Shown in pieces: positions 43,445 to 55,544 of a stretch of 64,000 bases of DNA. The notes beneath the pieces were generated by a model, which was not told where the DNA came from, made no database searches, and saw only the letters and a program-made list of their open reading frames with translations. The stretch is from the NCBI GenBank assembly GCA_037074615.1, contig CM073569.1, positions 1,804,001 through 1,868,000 on the forward strand, written 5' to 3'. How positions within the stretch are numbered: position 1 is the stretch's first letter; each line of letters opens with the position of its first letter. The position numbers were made by a program, and so were the translations under genes. Source of the DNA: Leucaena leucocephala. Its lineage: Eukaryota; Streptophyta; Magnoliopsida; Fabales; Fabaceae.

Positions 43445-44895
43445 AAGGCATTCATTGTGTAAAAGCTAGAAAAGTAAGATATAACTTGGTATAAATTCAC
43501 AACAACACAGACGAGAAGATGAGAATTTAAGTAAGAGAAGTGATAGATCTCCATAACTAACCTCTCAGTAAGAGTAAGAGTAGAGGTTTATTCTTGAAAT
43601 TTTGAGAATAAAATTTCTTTTAAGAGGGGGATAATTGTCACATCCCAAACTTTAGGTATAGAAATCTAGAAAGTAGCATAAATTAAGTAGACTACTATGC
43701 CCCTTAGAGCAGAAGTCCTAAAAATATGAAAAGAAGACTAAAGGGATTTTAGAGACTAAACTGTAAATTAGAAAAATTTTAGGGGTTAAAGTGTAAATAA
43801 GGTTAGAGACTCTGGTGAAGTGTCAAGAATGATAAAATAAGTTAGTTAAGGGCCAAAGGTTATGTTAGAGATCTCAATGAGACGATTTATGAGATTAAGT
43901 ATAAGCAGGGGTATAATCATAATTTCAAAAAGTGTCAGGCCAATAGAGGTAATTATGAAAAATGCACATAAATTCTAGAAAAAATTTAGAAAATGGGAAA
44001 TAACTTATTAAGGATCATTTGAGATGAAAAATGATGAAAATGCCCCTAGAAAGAATTTTAATAAGATTTTAGATATTTGGCTAATTGTAAGTTATTTAGT
44101 GAGATTTAATTATTTGAGTTATGTGGAGGCCTCATAATATTGGAGAAAATTGGGATTAATTATTTGAGGTTATAAAATTGGTTTGGTCCCTAAAAGAAGA
44201 GAATTTTGGTTTAAAAATATTTAAAGCATAGTTTTGCTGATTAAGGGCATTTTATAGAAAATTAAAAAAGAAGTATATACAGGCAGAGTTTTGGCCTGAG
44301 AAAAATTAAAAAATTTCTATATAATTAATGATAGTTAATGTTGCAAATAAAAGAATTTTTTGAGGAAGATAACCTTAAAAAGTATTTCTGGAAGAAAAGA
44401 ATTACTTTATGGTTAATGAAGCTCATTTTAATTTAACTTTCTTAGTTTGTCATTAATAGACCATTAATGAGACAATGTAAAGGCCATTAAGAAGAGAGAG
44501 AAGTAGAATAAGACAAAGATAATATGACAAATATTTGAGCACTCTTGGAGATCAAAATTAAGAAAAAGTATCCTATAAAGTGTATTTTATACAGGATTAC
44601 ATGGAAGTTTATTGGAGAAGCTTTTCAATTTTCTTCTTCCTCCAATAGCTTTAAATAAAGACTTGAACCACCTCCATATAATTTTTTTATAATTAGTTAT
44701 AATTTTTTAAAGTTGAACTACAAATTTAAAATTATTAAGTGAATAGTAACCCAAGAGATTAAAATGTATATTTTAATTTTTGGGCTTTAAATTCTGACTC
44801 GTCTCAACTATTTTGCTTCTAAATGTGTATTCTCGATAGTAAAAGTAAGGATATTTTAACTTTAATTTATTCTCTAAATTCTTTGTAGGAAAAGT

Positions 44896-44917
44896 TTATA
44901 TATATATATATATATAG
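44896..44917. repeat. (TA)n microsatellite
   Basis: About ten TA units at the right side of the decayed retroelement zone. Confidence 0.85.
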
Positions 44918-45310
44918 CGAAAAGGGTTTAATTATGTGATTGTATATTTATTGAACTGGTGGGAAGAGATGATCGATAGATGAAAGGAGCTGAAAACAAA
45001 AGAGAATTTCACATGCATGCGTATGTATTGTACTAACGTTATGATTAATTGAATTTGGTCGTATAACTGATCGTGAATCATGCATTGCATGGAACTGACC
45101 ATCAGTGTCGTATTGATTTAGTATTTTCGAGTTTTCATATTCAAATATCAATCTCAACGTAACAAGTAAATTAAATGAACACTCACAAGATTCCTTAAAA
45201 CTAACTAACTAACTATATATGGGCTTTATTTTCTCCGAAGGCGGCATCTCCTGGGATATGTTTGCAGCGAGCTCTGAACTTGGAGATTAGCTGTGAATTG
45301 GTTGTACCAC

Positions 45311-45311
<1 letters not shown>

Positions 45312-45352
<41 letters not shown>
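45312..45352. repeat. (TA)n microsatellite, long
   Basis: About twenty uninterrupted TA units, the longest dinucleotide tract in the window. Two shorter TATATA tracts follow within 150 bp. Confidence 0.95.
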
Positions 45353-45354
<2 letters not shown>

Positions 45355-45884
45355 TTACCTGAATGATAAGGTCACCGCTTATATATATATATATTCGATT
45401 ATATATATTCCTAAAGTGTGTAGTATATGATATAGTGGCTCATATATATTACTGAACTGCATTATTTATCTGATCAAGTTATATGAATAGAAGAGCAGAG
45501 AAGTACGTCATACTTATCCATGCATATATATGTGTGTGTGTGTATCATGTGCTTTCTCTTATATATGTTGTTACATTGTCAGTATTAGAAGAGATGAAAC
45601 TCTTCTTCATCCCTTTCCCTTTGTTTACGATGTTGTTAGTTTTTTGTCTAATTTGCTGTTCGTTCATTGGTCTGTGTTTTGATTTTTAAACTTTATGCTC
45701 CCAATTTAATCCTGACTTATGATCAGTTGGAGTTGGTGGTTTATATGTATCGTTTTATTTTAATATTGAATAAATTTTCCTTTATAAAAATGAAAAAATA
45801 AAAAAGAAGAGATTATCAAAAACCAAGTAACTGTGTATATCATAGGAAGCAGCTTGTTCTGTGTTCTCACACTAATTATTCTCT

Positions 45885-45917
45885 TAATATATATATATGT
45901 GTGCGCGCGCGCGCGCC
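45885..45917. repeat. Compound (TA)n(TG)n(CG)n tract
   Basis: TATATATATA grades into TGTGTG and then seven CG units. It is a purely alternating pyrimidine-purine stretch in otherwise AT-rich DNA. Confidence 0.9.
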
Positions 45918-46113
45918 TGCATGGTTCAATAGGAGCCACGTACATGTGCATGAATCAATCCTCGACATTTATCAAGAGAAACCAAACAAAATGATTAATT
46001 CGACAATATTATGAGTTTCGGTTCCCTTTTTCTGGGTCTGACACGCATGTTCATTTTGGGTTTTATCTCTAGGGGAATTCGTAGCGTCTCTTTTTATAAT
46101 TTGAAACTTACGG

Positions 46114-46139
46114 CTATATATATATATATATATATATAT
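46114..46139. repeat. (TA)n microsatellite
   Basis: Thirteen TA units. Confidence 0.9.
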
Positions 46140-48773
46140 TGTCAATAATGAATCAATTAATAAGTTACTTGACACTAATAATTCGGATTAATCATATATG
46201 CATGTTTTCAGAAGAGCGAGGACAGATATTCCACCAGCGCATTACTCCATTAATTGAGTAGTACAAAGTTAAAAATTTCAATACTAAGAAATTCTTGCAA
46301 AAATAATATTCAATTTTTCACATAACTTGTGAATGAAGAGAAAATATTTCGACATATTACTCAACCTCGACGCATGCATGAACGTGGCAAAAACCCAATA
46401 CATAATGTTACTTATATGGTTCAATTAAAGTAGTAATCTTCATGTCACACTGAGAAAAAATGATTTTTTTCTTAATTATGAAGTATATCATTAACTTTTT
46501 TTATACATTTTTTCTATTTACCTCTATTAAATGTTATTGTTTGTTATTAAAATAGGGGTAAAGTTTATAAGCATATCATTTAAAGTTCAAGGAGGTTGTA
46601 TGCACACAAATAAAAATAATATTTAAAAAGATATATAAGTGATGGTTGTCTACATAAATTTAAAAGTTCAGACGATTCATTAACAAATTTTAAATATTAA
46701 AAGAAATATTTGCATGTGATTCATAATTTTTAAAACATCTGTGTCATTTTTTTTTGTGATAAAATATCAAAATTTATTAAAAGATCAAACATATATATGT
46801 AATTTAAGCAGATTTTTATGAATAAGAATTTAGTGCTAATATACGATGCAGAAGTCAAGTTTAAAGCACATGGGTTTGTTGACTCATTTCATTCGATTAT
46901 TTGAAGAGACAAAATTAAAGTAGTTGATGTGCTAACATCAGAAAGGTCCTTGGCTGAGAAATAAAATTAAAATAAACAACATGAAACTCGTGCCAACCAC
47001 GTGCATAAAAATAATTTCGTTTTCTTTTTTGTTAGCATGCAATATGAAGAGAAATAATAAGATAAAATAACATTTAGTAATAAAAAAAATATATTAGAGG
47101 TAGAGAGGGCTCAAGAACTAAATTTATTTAGAAGAGTTGTATAATGAATACTGAAAAGTATGATTATATTTTACATTTTATAATTTATAATTTATATTGA
47201 TATTGATTTCTTTTGAAATAAAAGAAGTATATGAGATCATTAAGAGTAGCTAGAAGATGGAAATATTCTTTTATTGGTAGCGAATCATATATGCAACATA
47301 TTTAGTCTTCTGGTAAATGCACCATTTATTATGTCATAATCAAAGAGATTTTGAGCAATATTTTATTGAACAACTAATTAATTGACTTCATTTGTACAAA
47401 ACTATATGTAACAAAATACTATACTATTTTTAGCTAATAATTTGTTTCACTAAGCTAGAAATATATTTTCTTTAAATATCCTTTTATATTTTTTTCAAAG
47501 GAATTTTAATGATTTATAACTACCTCATATAGACTGTTCGAATTTAATTTTGTTAATGCTAAATATCAAATATTGAATTAAAAATAGGAACATATTCTAA
47601 AACTAAAAATCATTAGTATGAGCCTATTTGGTTTAATTTAAAATCATAGTTTATTCCAAGAGTATTTTTCAAACTATGATTTAGGTAAAAAATAAAATAA
47701 ATAGCCATCAAATGTTTATAAGAGCTTATGAAGTAAACTACAGTTTTTGAAACTCAAAATTATAGTTTCAGATAAATTTGTAAGGCTAGCTTCTGAGTAA
47801 AAAAAAAAATTAGGATGTAATTATTATTTTGTCCATATTTTTGTTTGCTCTATCATTTTATCCCATACCCTTTTTAATAATTTATCTATTAAAAAGATTA
47901 TTTTGATAATAACTATCAAACTTTTATTTTTTCAAAATCTTTTATTTTTCATAAAATATTCTCTACTCACATTATTTTGTTCCTTTTGACTAAATCAGCA
48001 TCATTTTTTCCTTAAAAACTTGTACAAACTCGTCACATGACATCCATGATTCATTTTTGATAAAAAAAAGGTATCCACCAACTAGTTAAAAGAAAAGGAC
48101 AAAACAATGAAACTATATATCATGGCCATAAAATGAAAAGGGTGACTTATTTTAAATTTGATCCCACGTACACAAAAAAGGAACATATCTAGTTATCTAT
48201 AAAAGTTCACATCTCCATTTTTTATTTACTAGTATTTTTTAAATACACTATATATATATTTATTTATATTGAATGTAGAAGATGTAAACAATGAAAATGA
48301 TGGCCACCTAACTTATCTATTTTTTAATCGTCAAGAAATTTTAAAAAATAGACACCACTAATATTTTTTGTTACCATCAAGTTAAATACACTCGGATACA
48401 AAAATTTTAATGTCTAATTTAAGCTTGAGATCTCATCTAAATGTAGCGCTGTTATTGAGGCTGTTTGTTTGTTGTTAACACCATTTTTTGAAATTGAGCA
48501 ATAAAATAATTAAAAATAAAAAACACAATAAATAAATAAATAATATATTAAATTTTTTTACATATTTCCCATCTCCTATGTTTCAAAGCTCGAAAGAAAG
48601 GAGTTTGTACGGTCAACTCAATCTCTTGTGTTGTGCCACGTACTGCCTCTTCTTCTCCATCATCTTCTTCTCCTCATCTTCCTCCCTCTGCCTCACTCAC
48701 ATCAAATTAAAATTGATTCCGTGTATTGACATGGATCTTAAATGGAAAACCTTCTTGCTCTCTCTCTCTTTAC

Positions 48774-48782
48774 CTATAAATA
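48774..48782 (+). promoter_or_regulatory. TATA box of the CYP707A gene
   Basis: CTATAAATA, 37 bp before the ATG, preceded by a CT-rich tract (48750-48770). The spacing implies a very short 5'UTR, so a transcription start elsewhere is possible. Confidence 0.5.
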
Positions 48783-48818
48783 CCTCTCGCTTCAACTATT
48801 TCTCTCACTCACCTTACC

Positions 48819-51632
48819 ATGGATTTCATCTCCATCTTCTTCTTCTTCTTCGCTTTCTCTGTTCTTGTCTTCTTCTTTGTCTGCAAATCCTTCTCCTTCA
48901 AACTCCCCACTTTGCCTCTCCCTCCAGGTTCCATGGGTTGGCCTTACGTCGGCGAAACCTTTCAGCTTTACTCCCAAGACCCTAACCTCTTCTTCGCCTC
49001 CAAAATCAGCAGGTTCTTATTACTTGCTAGTTTCTATCTTCTCTGATTCTGATACTTATTCACTAATGTTCACCATGGCTTTCTCTTTTTCTGCTTCTTT
49101 TTTATTTATTCTCAGGTACGGCTCTATCTTCAAGTCTCACATTCTGGGTTATCCCTGCGTCATGATTTCAAGCCCTGAAGCTGTAAAATTCGTGCTCAAC
49201 CAAGCTGATCTCTTCAAGCCAACTTTCCCTGCAAGTAAAGAGAGGATTCTGGGGAAGCACGCTCTCATGTTTCACCAAGGAGAGTACCATTCTAAGCTCA
49301 GAAGACTTGTTCTTCGTAACTTCATGCCTGAAACTATCAAGCACATCGTCTCAGAAATCGAATCCATCGCCATAGATTTCCTCCATTCTTGGGAAAACCG
49401 AGAAACCACCACCTTCCTCCAAATGAAGACTGTAAATCACTGCAACACAAAAACTGAGGAAGCTAAATGCTTATATTTATACTCTGTTTCATTGATGGGT
49501 ACGTTTTCTTATTGCTTGTTTCAGTTCACCTTCAACGTTGCTCTGCTTTCAATCCTGGGAAAAGACGAAGGGGTGTATAGGGAGGACCTTAAACGGTGCT
49601 ACTACATTCTGGAGAAAGCGTACAACTCGATGCCGGTGAATCTTCCGGGGACTCTGTTTCACAGGGCAATGAAAGCGAGGAAGGAGCTGGGTAAGATATT
49701 GGGTCGAATTATGGCGAAGAGGATGAGGGAGAAGGAGAAGGAGAAGGAAGAGAAGGAGAAGGAGAAGGAGGAGAAGAAGAAGGACTTGCTGGGGTGGTTG
49801 ATGGAGGAGAAAGCAGAGCTCACCGACGAACAGATAGCAGATAACGTCATCGGCGTCATCTTCGCGGCTCGGGACACGACGGCGAGTGTGCTGACGTGGA
49901 TTGTCAAGTACCTCGCAGAGAATCCCTCTGTCCTCCGAGCAGTCACTGTGAGTATCTCTTGCGGTAGTTGATACTGTTTCAAGAAGGAATATTCAATAGC
50001 TTGAAATCTGCTCTGTTTTACTCCCCCGGCTTCGCTTTATTTTTCTTTAATTTAGTGGAATGATTTAGTTTGGATAAATATTAAGAGGTTAAGAAATTTT
50101 AACTACTATATTTTTTAAATTAAAAAAATTGTTAAAAAATCTTTATTGTGAAATTTAAATTTATCACCTCAAATGTATCTACAATTTGTTCAACGACCAC
50201 GTGTAATTATTTTCAGCTAGTTGAGTGTATAGTAAAGGATATGTGCACATAGATAAAGATATATACACAATGTTAAAAAAAAGTTATACACACTTAAATT
50301 CTTATGTACCTTTAGATAAATAAATTTTGTAATTAAGGCTTTTTTCAAGCAATTTTTCCTATATATTTTTGGGATATTAGTTGTAAGAAAAATATAAAAT
50401 CTATCAAAACTAATATAAATGCGAGCTTCATTCCTCCCATGCAATGTACGACGGTCCAATTAATCAAAACCAAAAGGGGCAAAAATTGAGTATATTTTTA
50501 TCTATTTTTTAAATTTATAATTAATTATTTTAGATATATAATCTCTCTTTTTCATTATTAAAGGAGGAGCAAGAGTGGATAATGAAGATGAAAGAAGAAA
50601 AAGGAGAAGAGAATGCCTTGAAGTGGGAAGATACAAAGAAGATGACTGTAACTTCAAGGGCTATTCAGGAGACCCTCAGAATTGCCACCATTTTATCATT
50701 CACCTTCAGAGAAGCTGTCCAAGATGTTCAGTATGAAGGTCCACATATATAATATATTTTCTATGTTTAATCCAACAAATTAATTAAAACAAATCTAAAA
50801 TTTGAATATTTGTGAAATTGATTTGGTCATCAGGCTACTTGATCCCAAAAGGCTGGAAAGTTCTGCCACTCTTCAGAAACATACACCACAGCTCAGACTA
50901 CTTCATAGAACCAAACAAATTCGATCCTTCCAGATTTGAGGTAATTAACAAATAGAAAAAATTATTATAAGTTTCTAAAGAAAAATTTAATCACAAAAAA
51001 TTTATAATAATAAGTGAGCAGTATAAATTTATTATAATTTTTTACATTTAAATTTATTATTACATACTCCTAAACTATTATTAAACTTTATAATAATTAA
51101 TTAATTTTTTTGAGATCTTATAGTTATTGACAAATATATAGTTTTGTCAACGATTTTGTGATTTTTGACGTAAAGATTCTATTATAAGTGGGTCACAAAT
51201 TCAACACCACTTATAACTTTAACTTGATAAAGCTTGCCTTGCAAATAAAAAAATGTAGCTTTTCTTTTTGTTGTTGTTATATATAATTACTTGATCTAGG
51301 ACTCTATTTTTATAGGTAACTCCAAAACCCAACACTTATCTGCCATTTGGGAATGGGATCCATGCATGTCCTGCGAATGAACTTGCAAAGTTGGAGATTT
51401 TGGTGCTTCTTCATCACTTAACCACCAATTACAGGTTCCTTAACTTCTACAAATTCAATCTTTTCTTCTTTCATATTCACATGTGTTTGAATATTTGGCA
51501 GTGATGATTAAAGTGTTTTTTGGGTGCAGGTGGTCCATGGAGGGAACACAAAATGGGATTCAATATGGGCCATTTGCTCTTCCCCAAAATGGATTGCCCA
51601 TCACATTGTATCCCAAGAAGCACATTTTTTAA
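48819..51632 (+). CDS. CYP707A: Abscisic acid 8'-hydroxylase, CYP707A family
   Basis: Seven coding exons: 48819-49012, 49116-49431, 49525-49947, 50564-50738, 50834-50940, 51316-51434 and 51530-51632, total 478 residues. An N-terminal anchor (FFFFFAFSVLVFFFVC) is followed by the proline hinge LPLPPGSMGWPY. The I-helix is AARDTTASVLTW, the K-helix QETLRIAT, and the C-terminal region runs FDPSRFE, PFGNGIHACPANELAKLE and YGPFALPQNGLPI. The family inactivates abscisic acid by 8'-hydroxylation on the ER. Two odd points: the heme loop has Ala425 where P450s and other CYP707As have Gly after Cys-Pro (Cys423), and residues 239-256 form a Lys/Glu run that makes the protein about 11 residues longer than CYP707A1. 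Exons and frame are otherwise intact. Confidence 0.95.
49729..49782 (+). repeat. Coding GAGAAG-type purine repeat in CYP707A
   Basis: In-frame GAG/AAG codons encode an alternating Lys/Glu run between the conserved MAKRMR and DLLGWL segments, a loop that varies among CYP707A members. Confidence 0.85.
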
Positions 51633-52178
51633 TAATTACTTTTTAATTTAATTTTCTTTAGGGCTAAGAGATCTATATACCCTAGTGGTTCTCTACCATA
51701 CAACACCCCAAAGTCAACTGTGTATAGGAGAATAGTATCCATAAAGTCTGATATTTTAAGAATATTCACCTTTGTAAAATTTTTGAATTGTTTAATGAGG
51801 ACAAAATTGAATTGTTAAATTCTTTATGAGTTTTTAAGGGGGATGTAAGAAGTATTCTCGGTTGACAATAGAGATTAATTTCTATCCAGATATTGAGAGT
51901 GAAAATAGACCTCTTCAAACCATAGTTGCTTCATATATTGAGACTACAAATTCACCCTCAACAAGTTATTTTAGAGATGAGAGGTCTTATTAGTCATGCC
52001 AATATGAATTGGTGAATTCTTTATACATTTTAACGAAATGTGTATGTACTAATGGAGCTAAAACTTCCGAACTCTTGCACTAAAATTTTATGAGATAAAA
52101 TTATATTTTAACCGAGAAATTAAATTAATATAATATTTAATTCTTTAAATTTATGTAGACTTTAGTTTTGACTACGTA

Positions 52179-52845
52179 AAGGTGTATCTAGTACCTCAAA
52201 CTAATTTTGGAGAATAGTTAACACCCTAAAATATTTAAAGATATAATTAATATACTAAACTAATTTTGGAGGTGCGACTAACACCTTAAAGTATTTAATA
52301 GTGCCATTAGCACCCTGAAATAATTTTGGAGGTATGACCAGCACTTTAAAATATTTAAATTTGTAGAATTTCGCCCTTTCACTGACAGAAATATAAATTT
52401 CTGTCCAATCCATGTCACGTGAGCTTTTTATTTTGACATATTATTATTTAAAAGGTCACATGTATCATATTATTTAAATAAAAGTACTAAATAAATCCTA
52501 AAATTGATATTATATATAATTTATATGTGAAGCTTACAAAATTTCATAGTTTAGTTAGTATAATTTATTAAAATAATATTATTCATACAACATTTTAAAC
52601 AATATTATGTCAAAAATAAAAAGTGTATTAGCATGTATCAAACAAAAGTTAGTATTTTTGTTAGCGAATGAGAAAAATTGCCCCAATTTAAATACTTTAG
52701 GATGTTAATTATCCCTCTAAAATTAGTTTAGGATACTGATTGCACTCTTAAATATTTTAGGGGTGCTAATTATACCCTTAAATACTTTAGGGTACTAATT
52801 ACTCCTACAAAATTAATTTAGAATACTGGATGCATCTTTGCCTTT
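52179..52845. mobile_element. Foldback element with tandem-repeat arms
   Basis: Left arm (about 52179-52385) and right arm (about 52666-52845) are inverted copies. Each is made of 45-50-bp units carrying 'cctaaactaattttggag' and 'accctaaaatatttaa'. The centre is AT-rich and non-coding. The structure suits a MULE-type or foldback transposon; target duplications are not evident. Confidence 0.7.
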
Positions 52846-53050
52846 CTTTAAATTTTAAACTATGGATTTTGGTACTTCAAAGGCAAAATAGTCTAGGTCT
52901 TCATTAAATTATAGAAACCAACGTTCTGGACAAAAAGAAATTTGATAATCCAAAGCTTATAGTTTAAAATTTAAGGAATTAAAATTAAAATGAGAGTAAA
53001 CTTGAGGGATCAAATAATGTTTTAACCCAAAAAAGTATACTCCCCAGTCT

Positions 53051-53262
53051 TTAATATAATATCTAATTGGGGAGTTGATCTTGATCTTAAATATAAGATA
53101 TATTTGTTATATTTATAATTTTTTTTAAATTATTTTTATTGACACTCCATTAACAATAATCAAGTAAGAGAGAAAGAGAGAATTAAGAATGATGATTAGG
53201 ATATTTAAAAAAAATAATATATAAATTAATTTAACGAATTTCTTTATTTAATCAAATATAAA
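53051..53262. repeat. AT-rich interspersed repeat, copy B
   Basis: Collinear with 10693-10905: 'gagttgatcttgatcttaaatata', then 'gacactccattaacaataatcaa', a purine tract, and 'gatatttaaaa'. Confidence 0.6.
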
Positions 53263-53739
53263 TTCACAAGTGGAGTACAAATTTTACGAATAGAAATTGG
53301 ATAGCATCATTTTTTTTGGCCAAATGATAGGATCATATTGACGTCAACAAAGATGTGGAAGTATCTGAATCTCTGGAATATTTTTCCCATATTGTAGTTT
53401 GACTTTACTTATAAACACAACAGTTGTCATGTTACCCTTGCAAGAATCATTCGCACTGCTTAAAGGTCCACCATCATTTTCAAGCAATCCAGCTCTTTGA
53501 TCTAACTGACTATTCAATTTTGTCATATTTACCTTTTTTTTTGGGTATTTATAACTTATTATTGTTATTATTAGGTATTCAAAATCGGAATCAGTCTCTC
53601 TAATCAACGTGTCTTATAGGGGGATGGTGAATTCTGTGGGCTACATTAAATCACATTATCTAATGAGTTTTAAATACTAGTATACTTTATTTTTCAAAAT
53701 TTCATATCATATTCGGAAAGATATATTCAGTTTAACTTA

Positions 53740-54273
53740 GGGTGTGTTTGGATTAGCTTTTGGAGAATAGATTTTGGGAAAAATAGATTCTGGAGAATAG
53801 ATTTTGGGTAGAATATATTTTAGGAATAAAGATATTTGGATGATTAGTAGTAGAATCACTTTTTATATTGGTAAATTACTAAAAAGGGTATGATATGATT
53901 AAAAGTAAGAGAGATGAAAGATGATAGAGAAGAAAGAGGAGAGAGAAGAGAGTGTAGAGAGGAGATAGGAGAGAGAAAAAGAGAGATAAGAAAGGAGAGA
54001 GAAAAAGAGAGATAAGAGAAGAGAGAGGAGAGATAATAGAGAAAAGAGAGGAGAGAGGGTGTAAGAAAAAGTAAGGGTATAATAGTAATTGGATAATCCA
54101 AAATTTAGGTTTCAAAGAAAAAGCTATTTTCAGTAGCTTATTCAAAACCTAGGTTTCAAACCGAGATTTTGTCCAAAATCAATTCTCAACAAAAATTATT
54201 GTTTGTGTAAAAATTTTCCAAACCGAAATTTTGCCCCAGAATCCATTCTGAAACCGTGGTGCCAAACACGCAC
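53740..54273. mobile_element. Tourist-like MITE with TTA duplication
   Basis: Left end GGGTGTGTTTGG, right end CCAAACACGCAC, flanked by TTA at 53737-53739 and 54274-54276. The interior contains a long GA-rich tract (about 53905-54060) and is the reverse of the 15137-15656 family. Confidence 0.8.
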
Positions 54274-54441
54274 TTAAAGTCATACGTAAAATAGATTATG
54301 ATTTTTTTTTGGAGAGAGTAAAATGTAAAATTAAATTCTCTCTTGCTGTAAAATGAAAGGATCTTTTTCCTTATTATGATCCCTTTTTTCAAGTGTTCTT
54401 CTCTCTATGCCCTTTTCCCATGCATCAATTCAGAACCTGGC

Positions 54442-54632
54442 ACCAAGGGGGTTAGTTCGAATAGTAAGCAGCTCGGTATCGCTTAAATAAGATCTCGAGT
54501 TCGAGCCTTGGCGTACGTAGAAAATCCCCGTTGGAAGACTCACCCACCATAGCCAGGTGCGCGACGCGGATCGGATCCGGATGAAGTCGGGGCAAAGCTC
54601 CGGTAAACCGGGTAGGCAATAAAAAAAATAAA
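54442..54632 (+). mobile_element. tRNA-derived SINE, family 1, intact copy
   Basis: Flanked by perfect 15-bp repeats AATTCAGAACCTGGC (54427-54441 and 54633-54647). It has an A-box-like 'ttagttcgaatagtaagc', a B-box-like 'cgagttcgagcc', 'cttggcgtacgtag', 'ccaccatagccaggtgcgcgac' and an oligo-A tail. Confidence 0.92.
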
Positions 54633-55544
54633 AATTCAGAACCTGGCCTGCTCCATGTAATCTTAAATTTTAAGAAATATTAATTGTCTTTTGACCCAAA
54701 AAAAGTACTATTAATTGTCTTTTGACCCAAAAGAGAAAAGAACGCCCAAGTGTCTGTCTTGTGTTCTTTAATATCACCGGCTAATAATTGCTCGGTTTCT
54801 CTCATACATCTGTCCAACCTATATATTTAAATCCATTTGACTATTGTAACAAAAAAAAAAATCCATTTGTCTAATCTTACGTGTTCTTTAATAATTTATT
54901 TCACCTTATCTAGTATTTGGATAGACCAATGTATTTGATGCATACTTTTAGTTTTAGATATGTGCATTAAATAATGCATGTTTTATCTCTCAATGTTAAT
55001 TCGGACGAAAATTCGTAAGTTTAGAAAATAGATAAAAGATATGTATATGATTTATTCTTGAGCAGATAATCCTAAAAGTTTTTTCTATATTCATATCCTT
55101 CCGTTATAGCTTGAAAATATAGAGAGACTATTTTAACCGAATCACAAATTCAGGTAACTACAGTTAATACATTATCCTAATGGCAAAGTAATCCCAGGGA
55201 GGCGATGGGTTCTAATCCCCACATCATAATTGAGGAACTGAGTGATTTCTATCCCACCTCCAAAAAGAAAGAAAGAAAGAAAGATGCATAATGAATGGAT
55301 GACTCAATATAGACTACGGGCTACAATTGGCACTCTAAAGAAGTGGTATAATGAATAGTAGAGATGAACGTTTCTCAAGAGATTAGATGTTTTTTCTTCT
55401 TTTACAATTGGAAGAATGTGCATGTGCAAGAACTTTTCCTTTTCCATATGAAGCATGTGTGTAGCTTTTGTGTGGTAACGAGGGAATGGAGATAAAGAAG
55501 GAAAAGTGGTTGGAAGTGGTGGTCCTGGTATAATTGGTCCATAA

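Larger units (their letters stand above)
41270..44650 (+). mobile_element. Decayed LTR-retroelement zone, probably Ty3/gypsy
   Basis: No reading frame survives. The best marker is 43588-43635, 'ttgaaattttgagaataaaattt' then 'cttttaagaggggga', which resembles the end of plant gypsy polyproteins and polypurine tract after G-to-A and C-to-T decay. It is followed at 43636 by TGTCACATCCC, a typical LTR start, and 'gttaaagtgtaaataagg' LTR-like sequence. At 41430-41450 'aaaaggagttaaaagactccctc' resembles an LTR TATA/start region. The zone also holds a degenerate minisatellite and a 5S-like stretch. Outer borders are guesses. Confidence 0.5.
35691..48818. other. Gene-free region rich in mobile elements
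   Basis: About 13 kb without a supportable gene. It holds the arabinosyltransferase promoter with an hAT derivative, a SINE nest (36.7-39.4 kb), a MITE at 40.8 kb, a decayed LTR-element zone at about 41.3-44.7 kb, microsatellites at 44.9-46.1 kb, unrecognised AT-rich DNA with a MITE-like remnant at about 47625-47990, and the CYP707A promoter from about 48500. Confidence 0.6.

Noticed and set aside
48578..48985. Plus-strand 135-residue frame over the CYP707A start
   Set aside because: It overlaps CYP707A exon 1 in another frame and is dominated by low-complexity Leu/Ser from a CT-rich leader.
48742..49971. A 409-residue CYP707A reading without introns
   Set aside because: It reads through two introns that have normal GT-AG borders and inserts non-homologous residues. 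The spliced model matches the family throughout.
53856..54145. Two overlapping minus-strand Leu/Ser/Phe-rich frames
   Set aside because: They translate the pyrimidine tract inside the Tourist-like MITE. The same spurious peptide appears at 15269-15469 in the related MITE.
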